DNA of 64,000 bases from Galdieria sulphuraria (GCF_000341285.1 NW_005178442.1:18308-82307); one strand, 5' to 3'. Shown: positions 1 to 10,345, counted from the stretch's first letter. The notes: generated from the sequence alone by a model not told the origin. Program-made: numbers and translations.

Positions 1-1
1 A

Positions 2-1957
2 GAACTGTATGATCTTCATAGCAACAGAGAACAACTCAGGGGTGTAACAAGTAGTTGCAACTATCGCTTGACCATACCATTTGCCCCCCATCTCTTTGGC
101 TCGGGCAAAACGACCTTTGCCCGAACCTATTTGGAGTTGGTGCAAAGGTTTGGTGAAACTTCCCTGTCGACGTTTGCTTCAGACCCTTTGAAGAGAACCT
201 TTTTGGAGAAGCTGAAAAGGGCTTCATTGCTTTATGCGGATTTAAAGGAGTTGAAGCCCACAGACCCGAAAGAACGAAACCTTGAGTGGGCAGTCTACTA
301 TTTGTTAATAAAGGCTGCTTGTCTGCAATCAGGTCTTCCGCAACCAGACCCGGACGAATGTTTCAAAGAACTGAAACTTAGGAGTGATGCTTTGGTTCAG
401 AAAATCCGTTCAATCTTAAACACTCCTTCCGATCAATATCTTTTGGTGGCATTTGATGAAATTGGTGTCCTAGACGAAAGTCTCGACGAATTTCATTTCA
501 AGAGAACCCATGACGGTAGAGTTCGACCTTACAATGACTTTTTCGGCATCATTAGTCAATTGTGCGAAGAACCCGACTTGTTTTTTATAGTTGTTGGGAA
601 AAGCAAGGGTTTAAGTATTAAGAATGATGTAGCTTTTGGGCTATCAAGAGTTATACTACATTTTATCCCTTTATCACCTTTGGACGCTTCCAGTATCGTT
701 GAATTCCTTGAAAAGAGTCTTCTAAAGACACCTACTCAAGAACCAGTTTGTAATGTCTTATGTAGTTCTTCATTTTCAGTAAATGAATTGGCAGATTCGT
801 TATTGGAATGTACAGGTGGAGTTCCTGGTTTGTTGACTCGTGCAGTAAATATGCTTTTGAATTATATAATAGCAAGAAGTCAGCCTTTCATATCGAAAGA
901 AGAATGTTTGACTTGTATGAATGACTACGATTTCCGAAGAATTTGTGCTGAACCATTTGTGGAACGAATATTGAATTTGGACGAAGATAGAAAAAGTGTT
1001 TTTGATATACTTTTGATGATGGCACTTTATCGTATACCGTTTCAAGTAGATGACATATTGACCTCGGAGTCCTTTTTATATGATGCCGTAACTGAAATGG
1101 GATTATATCGATATCCTATTGACGAGAATACTTTTCAAGTCCTAATTCCGAAAGTATTTGTTGGAATCTTCAAGAACGACCCTTCCATATCTTCTTTGGA
1201 AAAGATACTTCTCGAATCACTTGATGTAGAACCAGTAGATTGTTTCTTCTATTCAAAGTGTCGTGTATTTGAAGGAATTGTTGCTTTACGACTAGTTTTG
1301 ATGTTGTCTTCAAAGAATCGAAATGAGTTGAGGGAATTGTTGTGTCAATTGTCTCCAATATGGAAACAAATGAAACTTCCAATCAGTACAATATCACCTA
1401 TTCACTATATCAAGTCTGTTGTTAGTTCTAGAGAAACAAAAAGTGAATCGAACAAGAGTCGAAGAACTTTTGCCAATACCGAATGGAATAAGATTATTCG
1501 AGAAACACTTTATTTAGAGACTATTTACATTCCTTTGGACGCTACTTCTCATAGCCCTGATATTATATTCCAATTACAATCTCCTGTGGAACCCAAAGTT
1601 CTTACTGTTGGAGTTGCATGTAAAGGACGTTGGAAGTCGGAAGGAATTGGCTGGTCAGATATTATAGATGAAGCCAAGAAATTTTTAGATCCTGTTTATG
1701 ATCAAGTCTTATCCAGTGCAATGGATTATCATCATTGTATGCTTATTATCGTTAGTACAAAGTTATTATTGAATGTTTCTAATGAGTTGGGTAATCAGAG
1801 TCGTTGTTATTCCAGTGGAATGTTTATTGGAAATGATTCTTTCAAAGTACCTGATAATTGTGAACTTGTTATTCTTTGTGAAAGAGATATGGAAATGCTG
1901 ATTGACGACGAAATATTGAAAAGGCATTTAGTGTTTCTAATAATCCCACTTTTTTGA
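2..1957 (+). CDS. P-loop NTPase with possible nuclease-like C-terminal domain (5' end outside window)
   Basis: The frame is open from the left window edge, and no ATG lies upstream of the Walker A motif, so the gene starts outside the window. About 651 codons are visible. Near the start is a Walker A loop (LFGSGKTTF). About 130 residues later comes a Walker B strand (LLVAFDEIG), then a sensor-like segment (FIVVGKSKG) and a helical part with a TGGVPGLL motif, as in AAA/STAND-type ATPases. The C-terminal 180 residues contain SPDIIF followed by VGVACKGRW, which recalls the D...(E/Q)xK core of PD-(D/E)xK nucleases, but the residue two before the Lys is Ala. This order (NTPase then REase-like) resembles Crinkler/RHS-type proteins; that family link is inference. 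It could instead be one of the ATPase families known to be expanded in Galdieria. It is followed directly by a LINE fragment. Confidence 0.55.
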   Translation, partial: ELYDLHSNREQLRGVTSSCNYRLTIPFAPHLFGSGKTTFARTYLELVQRFGETSLSTFASDPLKRTFLEKLKRASLLYADLKELKPTDPKERNLEWAVYYLLIKAACLQSGLPQPDPDECFKELKLRSDALVQKIRSILNTPSDQYLLVAFDEIGVLDESLDEFHFKRTHDGRVRPYNDFFGIISQLCEEPDLFFIVVGKSKGLSIKNDVAFGLSRVILHFIPLSPLDASSIVEFLEKSLLKTPTQEPVCNVLCSSSFSVNELADSLLECTGGVPGLLTRAVNMLLNYIIARSQPFISKEECLTCMNDYDFRRICAEPFVERILNLDEDRKSVFDILLMMALYRIPFQVDDILTSESFLYDAVTEMGLYRYPIDENTFQVLIPKVFVGIFKNDPSISSLEKILLESLDVEPVDCFFYSKCRVFEGIVALRLVLMLSSKNRNELRELLCQLSPIWKQMKLPISTISPIHYIKSVVSSRETKSESNKSRRTFANTEWNKIIRETLYLETIYIPLDATSHSPDIIFQLQSPVEPKVLTVGVACKGRWKSEGIGWSDIIDEAKKFLDPVYDQVLSSAMDYHHCMLIIVSTKLLLNVSNELGNQSRCYSSGMFIGNDSFKVPDNCELVILCERDMEMLIDDEILKRHLVFLIIPLF

Positions 1958-2045
1958 ACTTTGGACTCCAACTGCTTCATAGAGTCCGTAACAGTTTCTT
2001 GAGTTGTCAATAATAGGCTTTAGATTCTCAATTCAGTCCTTAACT

Positions 2046-3093
2046 TTGTGACTTCTTTGGAGTAGTGAGTGGTTGGGAATGCACTACGGCTATGCTGAAA
2101 AGTTACGAATCCAAGTCAATGGAATGTTGCTACTTTTCCTCGGTCATCGTTCGTGTCACACAGGTGCAAGTGTGGCCGCTATGATTGAGAAGTTAAAAAT
2201 GCCTAATGTTGAATCATCCATAGTACATCGAAGGGCACGTTTGTTTGTAAAAGGTTCCAGCATGAGTCCTTAGATTCGCTGGATGATATCTTGATGACAT
2301 CTTGTCTACCTGTCTGTAAAGAATCCAGTTGAAGTAAGGAAAATCGTTCGTAGCTTTTTACGCCGTATTTCCGATGACTTTTGGAATGCTATTAGTCGAA
2401 ATGATCGGGGAGCTGCACGTTGTAAGACAATGATTCAACAGTGTATCTAAAATAATCTGTATAGTTGTAAATTGAAAATACGCGCGCGTCATGGGCAGTT
2501 GGTTTTATGAAGGGTTTAGTTTGCTGGACACCCGGCACATTATTTCTTATCAAATTTCCTATCCCCTTGATAGTTTGGGTATGAAATAGCTTTGCCGCGC
2601 TCGAGTGGATAGCTTATATCATTCTTGATATTTAGTACGAGAAGTTGTCTTACCCAAATTTTATTTTTACTGCCGGCCCATGTGCCAAGATAGTAAACCT
2701 GAGACTCTCTTTCACATGTTTGTGAAATGTAGTTATTGGAGTAGTTTTAGAAGACAGTTTTTAGCATCAATTCTCGAATGTATTGCTGCTTTATTGATTT
2801 TCGAGCCAACTAGTCATTGCATGAATCAAGAAGCTACAGAGGACCAACTAGTAAGCTGTCTGCTCAGTGGCAGACATGTTCGCTGCAGAGATACGAACTG
2901 TCACCAATTACTTGATGATTATCTCAAGTTTTGGGTTGGTCGTTGTGCATCTTCATCGTTACTTGCATCTTCTGACTATTCAAGACAGATGGAAGACAGT
3001 CCATCTCTGCGGCACCAGGATGGATATTTCTCAGCATGTGGAATAATATACCCTCAGGTATTCCTGGGTAAATTCTTCTTGCCCATTAATTGA
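2046..3093 (+). mobile_element. Decayed 3' fragment of a LINE-type (non-LTR) retrotransposon
   Basis: Three open stretches in different frames read like the region after the reverse transcriptase of a LINE ORF2. Around 2079-2264 a segment ends in HRRARLFVK, typical of the connection after the RT domain. Around 2316-2450 there is a second open stretch (VRKIVRSFLRRI..DDFW). From 2641 onward a Cys/His cluster appears (CRPMC, then ETLFHMFVKC), the zf-RVT type knuckle found at the end of plant and algal LINE ORF2 proteins. At least two frame changes and in-frame stops (for example just upstream of 2641, where a second arm of the same frame is cut) show it is dead. No RT YxDD box or endonuclease domain remains, so this is a 5'-truncated copy. 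A run of seven A at about 3295-3301 might be the tail. Confidence 0.6.
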
Positions 3094-3621
3094 GCTATAT
3101 TATGTCTTTGCGCATGTAAGTGTTATCTGATTTGACTACCCCGAGCCCAAGCCCTGAAGGGTATGGCACAGTCATTGAAACCACAAGTTGGCATTGTTTG
3201 ACTACTTGTTGTGACTGGGGAATAATCATTGCTTGTTTTCTATTATTCATAATAACTGAATTTTGTTTGGAAATAAACATTTGACTGTTCATTGCAAAAA
3301 AACTTCACTGGTTGGACACTTGGAATAAACTATAGTCAGAGAAATCAAACTTCAGACGGCAGAACACCAAAAGTTTAGACGGCCCTGGTAGCTTGTACTA
3401 TGTCGTAGGCAATTTTAGACTTCTATTAAAGACAAAAGCCATGGAATAACGTCTTCCTCCCAAGAAACTAAATAGATAAATGAAATAACAAGTATTATAA
3501 AGAGAAGCTTCTCTTCGGTAATGAGCAAACTACTTATTAATGAAGTTGAGACAGTCGATATTTTTTGCACGAATGAGGGGATATATGGGCGACGTGAGGT
3601 ACAATCCAATTCTTCTAGAGA
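3094..3621. other. Intergenic, about 530 bp
   Basis: No gene was recognised. It contains a possible LINE 3' tail (A7 near 3295), two nearby copies of AGACGGC (about 3353 and 3377), and the presumed promoter of the permease gene that follows. Confidence 0.5.
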
Positions 3622-5202
3622 ATGTGGGCCGGGCAATTTCAACCAATTACATTTCAGAAAAACTTGGAAGTTGATAATTTAGATGAAAGGTCCCATAGAC
3701 AAACTGCCGAATTTTTGTTAACTGAAAACGGAGTGGAACGCTTACACTTCAATTATCTTTTTATTTGTGATAATTGCACAGAGATGAAATTGTCTAGTGA
3801 AATACAACCCAGCTCGTTCAACAATGACCAAGCAAATAATATCAATAGGGAGAAGTATATAGAAGACCTCGAGATTGCAGGCCAGTCAGAATATCCGGAG
3901 GGAGAAACGGAGTTCCAATATGAAACGGAGAAGCAATCTGCAGGAGAGAACTTGGAAGATGTTTTTGAACCACCAAGGAGAACTCACTGGGTGATGACCA
4001 CATTTTTAATGATTAGTTATCTGATCGGAGTAGGAGTACTTTCATTACCTTCTGCCTTCGTCTCTCTTGGTTGGGTACCAGGAGTGTTGCTGTTGACCGG
4101 TATCGTTTTTATTACTACAGTTACAGGCTTATATATGTGGAAGTTACATTTGAAATATCCACATATTCGGAATTATGCAGCCATGTACTATCATTTCTTT
4201 GGACGAACTGGTCAAATAGTTGGTGGTACTCTGACTTATCTCATGTTTTTTGGCATTATGACTGCAGATTTCCTTACTGCAGCACTTTCATGGAAGAGTC
4301 TCTTTCAAGGGCATCATGTTTGTGTCACCGTGTGGTTCGTTATACCTTTTGTCGTTGCGTTAGTAATTGGGCAACTACGAAGTCTGCATGGTATCTCCTG
4401 GGTTGCATTTGTAGGAGCACTTTGTATTTTTCTTCCTATTGTGATGACTTGTAGTAAAGTTCCCGAACTTTCAAAAGGTGCACACGCTTATACAACTATT
4501 GCAGGGAATAGTTTTGTCAATGGCGTAGTTGCTATGACTGATATTGTATTTGCATTTGCTGGTCATTTGATTTTTTATGAATTTATGGCAGAAATGAAGA
4601 ATGTGCATGATTTTCCAAAGTCACTGCTTGTTTCGCAGTTGGTTGGCTTCGTGTTTTGCATGTTTACGGCTGCATTTGTTTACGTTTACTTGGGTAATAC
4701 ACCTATTTTAAAGAGTCCAGTAACTCTGAGTCTCCCTCATGATAGATTGCGTGATGCTATCAACGTTATCTTAATTATCCATGTAACAGCTCCAAGTGTA
4801 ATGGGCGGAAATGTTTTAACTCGAGCTGTGCAACGTTGGTTACAATGTTGGGGTCGACGAAGATTTGAAGATACTTCTCTGTCACAAAGGATTTCATTCT
4901 TCTTCTGGTCTCTATTGGTTTATGGCTCTGGTTTCCTTGTTGCTTGCGCCATACCGTTCTTCAATGAACTGATTGGACTTCTTGCTGCCTTGATTGGTTC
5001 TAGTAATAGCTTCGGTATGCCTGCTATTATGTATTTGATTCAGTTCCATAAGAGTACTAGCTGGTGGAATTGGATATTAGCATTATCTTGCATTGGCATA
5101 GGATACGCACTACTTGGGATAGGTAGCTATGCGGGAGTCTATACAATAATACAAGCAGTTGGAAATCACGGAACTCCGTTCTCTTGTGATAGAGTTATCT
5201 AA
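3622..5202 (+). CDS. Amino acid permease, AAAP (AAT/VIAAT-like) family
   Basis: Single-exon gene. The hallmark is the first membrane helix, with a GVGVLSLPSAF..LGW motif that forms the substrate site in the amino acid/auxin permease family. About ten to eleven hydrophobic segments follow, matching the family's usual 11 helices, after a hydrophilic, acidic N-terminal tail. It should move amino acids with protons across the plasma or vacuolar membrane; the substrate cannot be told. The first ATG at 3622 gives 526 residues. A second ATG at 3784 (MKLSSE) gives 472 and may be the true start, because the stretch between them looks like leader sequence. It converges with the Z-ISO gene downstream. 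Confidence 0.85.
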   Translation: MWAGQFQPITFQKNLEVDNLDERSHRQTAEFLLTENGVERLHFNYLFICDNCTEMKLSSEIQPSSFNNDQANNINREKYIEDLEIAGQSEYPEGETEFQYETEKQSAGENLEDVFEPPRRTHWVMTTFLMISYLIGVGVLSLPSAFVSLGWVPGVLLLTGIVFITTVTGLYMWKLHLKYPHIRNYAAMYYHFFGRTGQIVGGTLTYLMFFGIMTADFLTAALSWKSLFQGHHVCVTVWFVIPFVVALVIGQLRSLHGISWVAFVGALCIFLPIVMTCSKVPELSKGAHAYTTIAGNSFVNGVVAMTDIVFAFAGHLIFYEFMAEMKNVHDFPKSLLVSQLVGFVFCMFTAAFVYVYLGNTPILKSPVTLSLPHDRLRDAINVILIIHVTAPSVMGGNVLTRAVQRWLQCWGRRRFEDTSLSQRISFFFWSLLVYGSGFLVACAIPFFNELIGLLAALIGSSNSFGMPAIMYLIQFHKSTSWWNWILALSCIGIGYALLGIGSYAGVYTIIQAVGNHGTPFSCDRVI

Positions 5203-5719
5203 AAGAATGGGCAATTTGTGAATTTTCTGTGTGAAATAAATTGTTGAATGAAACGCGACATTTGTCATATCGCCAATTTGTTCAGTTTGAAAGGAATTCA
5301 TCTAAATGCTTCCTGGATGTGTTAACTCTTTACATTTCTTTCCTTTTAGTATATTTTTGTTATTTTGTTAGGAATTTGGTTCTACCTTTAATCCATAGTT
5401 TCGCAAGATTGGCAATGTTTGTCTTTTTCTATAGCTACTCCTTTCTCGTTCTATTCCGACCTATAGAGACGTACGATTGATATGTCTGCCAATCTATCGC
5501 GTTTGAGAAATGTAGAAGTGCGAGGATTTCCAACTAAACTGTCAAATTAATATGAGAAGCTCTAATTTATTTGTCTTTACTTTTGAAATGTTTCTCCTAT
5601 TAATACGAACTATATCTTAAAAACAGCTCTACGCATGTATTTGAAATATGGAACGAAGCCTTCTCAACACTACAGATACGGAAAGCGAACATTGGGGACA
5701 TCTAACTGCAAGGCCATGT
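5203..5719. other. Intergenic between convergent genes, about 520 bp
   Basis: AT-rich sequence shared by the 3' ends of the permease and Z-ISO genes. A 79-codon plus-strand open frame here is rich in Phe/Tyr/Leu from T-rich DNA and lacks any family signature. No RNA gene was recognised. Confidence 0.5.
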
Positions 5720-6828
5720 TTAACTAGAATGGCCAAAAAGCTGTATGATATTAGGATGCAAAACATACAAACAAAAAGTGAAGACAGTGATAACCAAGTA
5801 GGCTGGATGAAGGAACTCTGAAACAACCAACTTTTGCTTTCCACTAAATACAGCTACAAATGGAAGAACATTTGTTTGTTCTTCCAATTCAGTCCATTCC
5901 TCTCCATACTTACTTTTCAGACGTTGATCTCCGTGCCACGCACCAAAAAAATGATAAGATACAAGACATAGAGACGTTACTACTGAAAAAGATGAACCCA
6001 ACCATAACATATGACCAATGCACCATAAGATCTGACCCCACAACTGAGGATGTCTAGTAATTCGCATAATTCTACGAAGACTACCTAAAAACCAAAACCA
6101 TAGAACAATGTAAGCACCTACCCTTCCCCAAAAAGATGCAGCTCAGGCTTCTGAATCGCTGCTATTTCAAGTAGACGAAAAGTTCCCGGATACAAGAAAT
6201 AAAAGGAAATGAACGACAGCAACCACACCAGCTCATGAATACCTGGAATATTTCGAATCTGCCATAATATAATACCATCATATCGGTGTGTTACGAAGTA
6301 ACCTATCATAACCACAGCCAAAGGAAGACTGGAGACAGCAAATCCTATTCGATAAAGTCGCTCCCCCAGAAGTTTCGTGACCGACGGACGCAAAGAGGCC
6401 AAGCCACTATGAACTGTTGAAAACAGCACTTGAAGCCCGATAATAGTATAGTGCGAAGTATATTTATCCAAAAGTGTCTGGAAGTTCGAATTAAAAGATG
6501 TGTTGGAGTCAAAATAAACACAAACAACAGGAAACAGGCAGGCAGATGCAGAAAGTAAAGCAGAGACATACAAACACCATTGAGACTTGATAGCGTCAGA
6601 AGTGGACTCGCTTTTCAAGGACACAATACAAACTCTTCTTTCTGAGCACTTGTTACAATTCGCTTGAACGCCCACTCTCTTAGTGGCAAGAAAAGAACAA
6701 GAACCCACTGGAGATAAGAAAACTCCAGCTCTAAACAAGGAATCTTTACTTATATGGCAATGCAGTTTCCTTTGAAAACAGGAGGCGATCTTACGATTGC
6801 ACTGACAGAAACAATCCAAGAAAGCCAT
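5720..6828 (-). CDS. Z-ISO: 15-cis-zeta-carotene isomerase (Z-ISO, NnrU family)
   Basis: Two exons, 6828-6122 and 6080-5720, with a 41-nt intron, give 355 residues. The protein matches plant Z-ISO along its mature length: VHSGLASLRP, the HRYDG..LW and PGIHELVWL blocks, then RITRHPQLWGQ and FGAWHGDQRL. Z-ISO is a heme-containing integral membrane protein that isomerises the 15-cis bond of tri-cis-zeta-carotene between PDS and ZDS in plastid carotenoid synthesis. The His residues in VHSGLA and AWHGD fall where heme ligands are expected. The first ~85 residues are basic and Cys/Ser-rich without acidic clusters, which fits a plastid transit peptide. The start codon is only 44 bp from that of the divergent kinesin-like gene. 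Confidence 0.92.
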
Positions 6829-6872
6829 AATATGTGGAAGGAATTTGATGAGGAAGTGAAATCAACAAATTT
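6829..6872. promoter_or_regulatory. 44-bp divergent promoter gap (Z-ISO / kinesin-like)
   Basis: Only 44 bp separate the two start codons, so the 5' leaders must be tiny or overlap the opposite gene, and control elements are shared or intragenic. No TATA-like box is evident. Confidence 0.4.
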
Positions 6873-8427
6873 ATGTCCGCTACAATAGAAAGCAATAAAG
6901 TCTCTTCTTATCTGATAAGTTTTACTCCTAAAGATAATTATACTTTTCAGGAAGGTCTGGAAGAGACTTTTACGGTCAAACAGCCATTTTTAAAGCGTGC
7001 CTCGAACAAGGTTGACACAGTGTACAGTTGGGACCACGACAAAGCTCTTCTTTTTGTTCAAGTTTTTAAGCCTTTAGCACGAAGCGCATTACTGGGCTAT
7101 GATTCTACCATCATGCTGTTAGGCTCAGAGAATGCAGGAATGACTCTTTTACTGGAAGGTAAATGTATCTTTCTTCAAGAAATTTTAGAAAATGCCTAAA
7201 GCATACGGAAAGGGAGAGAAAACACTTTATTCAACACACTTGAGTATCTATTTTCAGAGATAAGAAAGGAAAGTGAGGAAAGGCTATTGTTTGTGTCATG
7301 TTTCGAGACAGTGGGGACCACACTGGTAGATTATGTGGGAAATTATTTAGGCGACAGTGCACGATATTCTTATTCTGTTTCAAAAACATCAATCTCTCTC
7401 CTAAGGGTAGAAGATACTGGAAAGGATATGCAAATTGCGAAAAAGATAGTTTCAGAAGAAAGAAGAAATAGAAAGCGTCAATTTGTGGTGCAGGTTCTTG
7501 TCACTTCAAATTCTCACCCAGAGTCGGGTGAATATTTTCTATCAGGCATTAGTTTTATTCTCTTTTCAGATTGCGACTCTGTTGTGGTAAGTAGAATATG
7601 GAGTTATAGTTGACACGTACTAAGTGTAATAAGGAACGCCTTAGTCAGCTCAGTTCTTTGAAGATTGATCCTTGCTCAGAACCTTCTCGTGTACTCTTTT
7701 ATCCATTTTCTACTCAAAACGTGAACGAGCTCATTTTAGACCTTGTTTGCTCTGCTTTAGGAGGAAATCGTCTCGGTGCAATCTTGGTTTTGGCCAATTT
7801 GCAAGACTTGAGTAGAAACGTTATCGAGTCCTTGTTATCCTTTGCATCTTCGCTGTGCCGTGTGGAAAACAACCCGACTCAAAGTATATTGAAACTCCGT
7901 GTTTCGTTAAATTCACATAGAGAAGTCGTATCTCATCCGAGACTTAATAATTTAGATAGCCGTCTTAACGAGGCACAGTTGGAAATTGATCAAGCTAAAT
8001 ACAAATTTGGCGTTACGAGAACTCGAAGACCCACTCCCAGTTCTGCCACTTGGAAAAGCTTTCTCAAGTCATTAAAGATCATGCCTTCTGGGGAGTCATA
8101 TCGAAGGTTGGTGCCGACCTCCATTTGAGCCTTATTGCTAAAAAGTCTAGTAATCCAACGTCACCTGCTCTTTCTCCAACACCTAGTCCAGCTGATGAAC
8201 TTGAATATGCCAGTCGAAACCAATATTCAGAAAATGCTTCTGAAGATGGCCGTGACTTGAGATACATTCATTTAGCCTCCCGAGAGTCTACTTTTCACAA
8301 GGTATTGAATGACAGTTTATTTGCCTTGTTTATGACGCCCTTCAATAGTGCTTCAAATGCTGTCTTCCAAAAGCAGTGTTTAACGAATTTCGTAGTATAT
8401 TCGATGTTTCTGAGTCTCCTTGAATAG
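6873..8427 (+). CDS. Divergent kinesin-like protein with degenerate nucleotide-binding motifs
   Basis: Proposed exons 6873-7158, 7213-7586, 7634-8106 and 8151-8427 give about 469 residues. The kinesin head is recognised by overall pattern: PLARSALLGYDSTI leading to a P-loop position that reads GSENAGMT instead of GQTGSGKT, then LLEG; a switch I position with NSHPESG instead of NxxSSRSH; a switch II position with SDCDS instead of DLAGSE; then ALGGNRLGAILVLANL, like the LGGNSKT..I..ISP block. All three ATP-handling motifs are changed, so it is probably not a motor; compare KIF26/VAB-8. The tail is Ser/Pro-rich. The last splice (donor GTTGGT, 44 nt) is the least certain; a 47-nt alternative at 8012-8058 also keeps frame. 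Confidence 0.6.
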
Positions 8428-8701
8428 TTCAAATGGAATGGATTTGTATATCTAAGGGAAGGGTTCTATTAGGAAAATGTACAGATGTATGCAGTTACTT
8501 TCATAGTATTGATTTGAGTGAATGTATACGTTTTTGTAAGTTTGTAAAAATTGCTGCAGAAAAGCTGCAGACATTCTTGGCACAGAATATTTACTTATTT
8601 TCAATTTTTTGACAACAAAGAAGCAACTAGTATTATTCCATGTTCAGATGTACATGTATGAAACAGAAACTTTGTATATAACAAATCAAAGGTTCAAACA
8701 T

Positions 8702-10345
8702 TCACTCAGAATGATTCTGTTCGTAATCATATAGAATTTCGCTAAGTAAACACTCGTCGTTATCTACTGATGTTAAAAGATGCTTATTAAATACACCATT
8801 TGGCATCAAAAACTGCGCCATTCTGTCTATTGCTACGACAGCCAACACCGTTTGTACGTAGGCATCAATCAAATCGTCTAAACCCAAACCAAGCGAATTA
8901 AAGTCCCTTCGATCCATTAACAACAGTCTTTCCGGCTCACTACCAAAAGTCCCATCTTCCATTTTTATACTAAGGTTTGTTCCCAACATGTCCCAAGACT
9001 CTGTTCCTTCCTCAACTTGTTTGGAAAGAGGTTTCTTAGCACGTCTGGCATACAGTCCTACAACTTTAAAACCATCTTCTGAACCAGAAACCATCATTCG
9101 AAGATCAAAAACATGAATATTACCACGTTTATCAGGTATCGTTCCCATATGAAACAGTCGAGTACCTTCATAAACGGAACTCCACTCGTGATTGCTTATC
9201 AAGCTTTGTACAATGAAGTTTTGATATTTTACTTGTTTCAGTTCGTCTCGTAAGCGTAAAAATTCTGCCTTGGAAGTTATCGTGTAAACTCCTTGTCCAG
9301 CATTACTGTAGGGGATCTTAATTGCAGCAAATCCTCCCAGCTTGTCTACCCATGTCTCTAATTGTTCAAATTCAACGTCCCGAATGGTAAGTGGAGTTCG
9401 GATCTCTAATCCAGATGCCATCAATTCTACATTATAATTATCATAAGCCTTAGCAGCCACTAACTTATTCCGTCCACCTGCTAGACATGCAATGATAGGA
9501 TTCATAATAATGGTTCGGGTATTTACAGGAATACGGTTCCAAGGACGCTGAGTGACATATCTTAAAGCACCGCGAATAGGAACCCATTTTCCGGTCGGAA
9601 TTTTCACGTACATAACTCCACGTTCGAATCTTACTGTTTCCTCCTTTGCATTTTCCATAAAAGGAACCAGGTGCACGCACTCTCCTGTCAAACCAGCCAA
9701 CGCTGAAGCATAACCAGAAGCTTCCATAGGATTTTTATCATAAACTACAGCCAACTCTCCTTCAGGAATATCTGCGTCGTTCCTTTTCAAATAGGGAAGA
9801 AAGGAACGCTGAAGTAGCACACGATAACCTCCTTCTTCCTCCATTTCTTCATACAACGGCGTAGACTTGTTTCCACTTGGACAAGTATTGGTCTCGATGA
9901 TAACCATACTCTTCTTGTTGTTGTTGTTGGTTGTATGCATAAGATCACAACCTGCCCAACGCAAATATCGAGGATTACAAGAAAGAACTTCGTCTAAAGT
10001 ATTTGCGTCAACAAAGGGATGTGTATGACAATACCGACTAACTATCCTTTCTCTCGAGAGACCGAGAAAATAACGCACGGTAGGGTGAATTTGTGAGTTT
10101 AAAACCCTGGGATAAAAGTGTCTTTCCACCTCGAAGCTTCCAGGGGTTACCAGTTGATATACGTACTTTCTTGGGGGAGTAGAAGCAGTAACTGTATGAA
10201 GTTCAAGTTGTTTCAAGTCTTCATGTATCAAAGTTTCCGCCATTTTCGGGTTTTCCCAAATTACAAAATCTCGTAGAGAATCTTTGAATTTCAACATTGA
10301 CCTGAGAATCCTCCAGCTTCGGTATAAATAAAAAGGTTGGAACAT
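8702..10345 (-). CDS. ATP-grasp-fold protein of unknown function
   Basis: Single exon, 547 residues. I do not recognise a named family. In the second half there is a segment typical of the ATP-grasp core: a Lys-bearing strand (AAIKIPYSNAGQGVYTI) like the nucleotide-binding loop, followed by a predicted partner strand (NFIVQSL) and an acidic/basic metal-site region (FDLRMMVSG). Upstream blocks IETNTCPSGNKS and MNPIIACLAGGRNKL are striking and look family-specific. ATP-grasp enzymes join a carboxylate to an amine or thiol through an acyl phosphate, so a peptide- or amino-acid-ligase role is a reasonable guess. No targeting signal is obvious. A later ATG (MLKFKDSL) is an alternative start. Divergent from membrin. 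Confidence 0.6.
   Translation of the reverse strand: MFQPFYLYRSWRILRSMLKFKDSLRDFVIWENPKMAETLIHEDLKQLELHTVTASTPPRKYVYQLVTPGSFEVERHFYPRVLNSQIHPTVRYFLGLSRERIVSRYCHTHPFVDANTLDEVLSCNPRYLRWAGCDLMHTTNNNNKKSMVIIETNTCPSGNKSTPLYEEMEEEGGYRVLLQRSFLPYLKRNDADIPEGELAVVYDKNPMEASGYASALAGLTGECVHLVPFMENAKEETVRFERGVMYVKIPTGKWVPIRGALRYVTQRPWNRIPVNTRTIIMNPIIACLAGGRNKLVAAKAYDNYNVELMASGLEIRTPLTIRDVEFEQLETWVDKLGGFAAIKIPYSNAGQGVYTITSKAEFLRLRDELKQVKYQNFIVQSLISNHEWSSVYEGTRLFHMGTIPDKRGNIHVFDLRMMVSGSEDGFKVVGLYARRAKKPLSKQVEEGTESWDMLGTNLSIKMEDGTFGSEPERLLLMDRRDFNSLGLGLDDLIDAYVQTVLAVVAIDRMAQFLMPNGVFNKHLLTSVDNDECLLSEILYDYEQNHSE

Noticed and set aside
4071-4454. 127-codon plus-strand frame inside the permease gene
   Set aside because: Alternative frame of a clear membrane transporter; Cys/Ser/Tyr-rich shadow.
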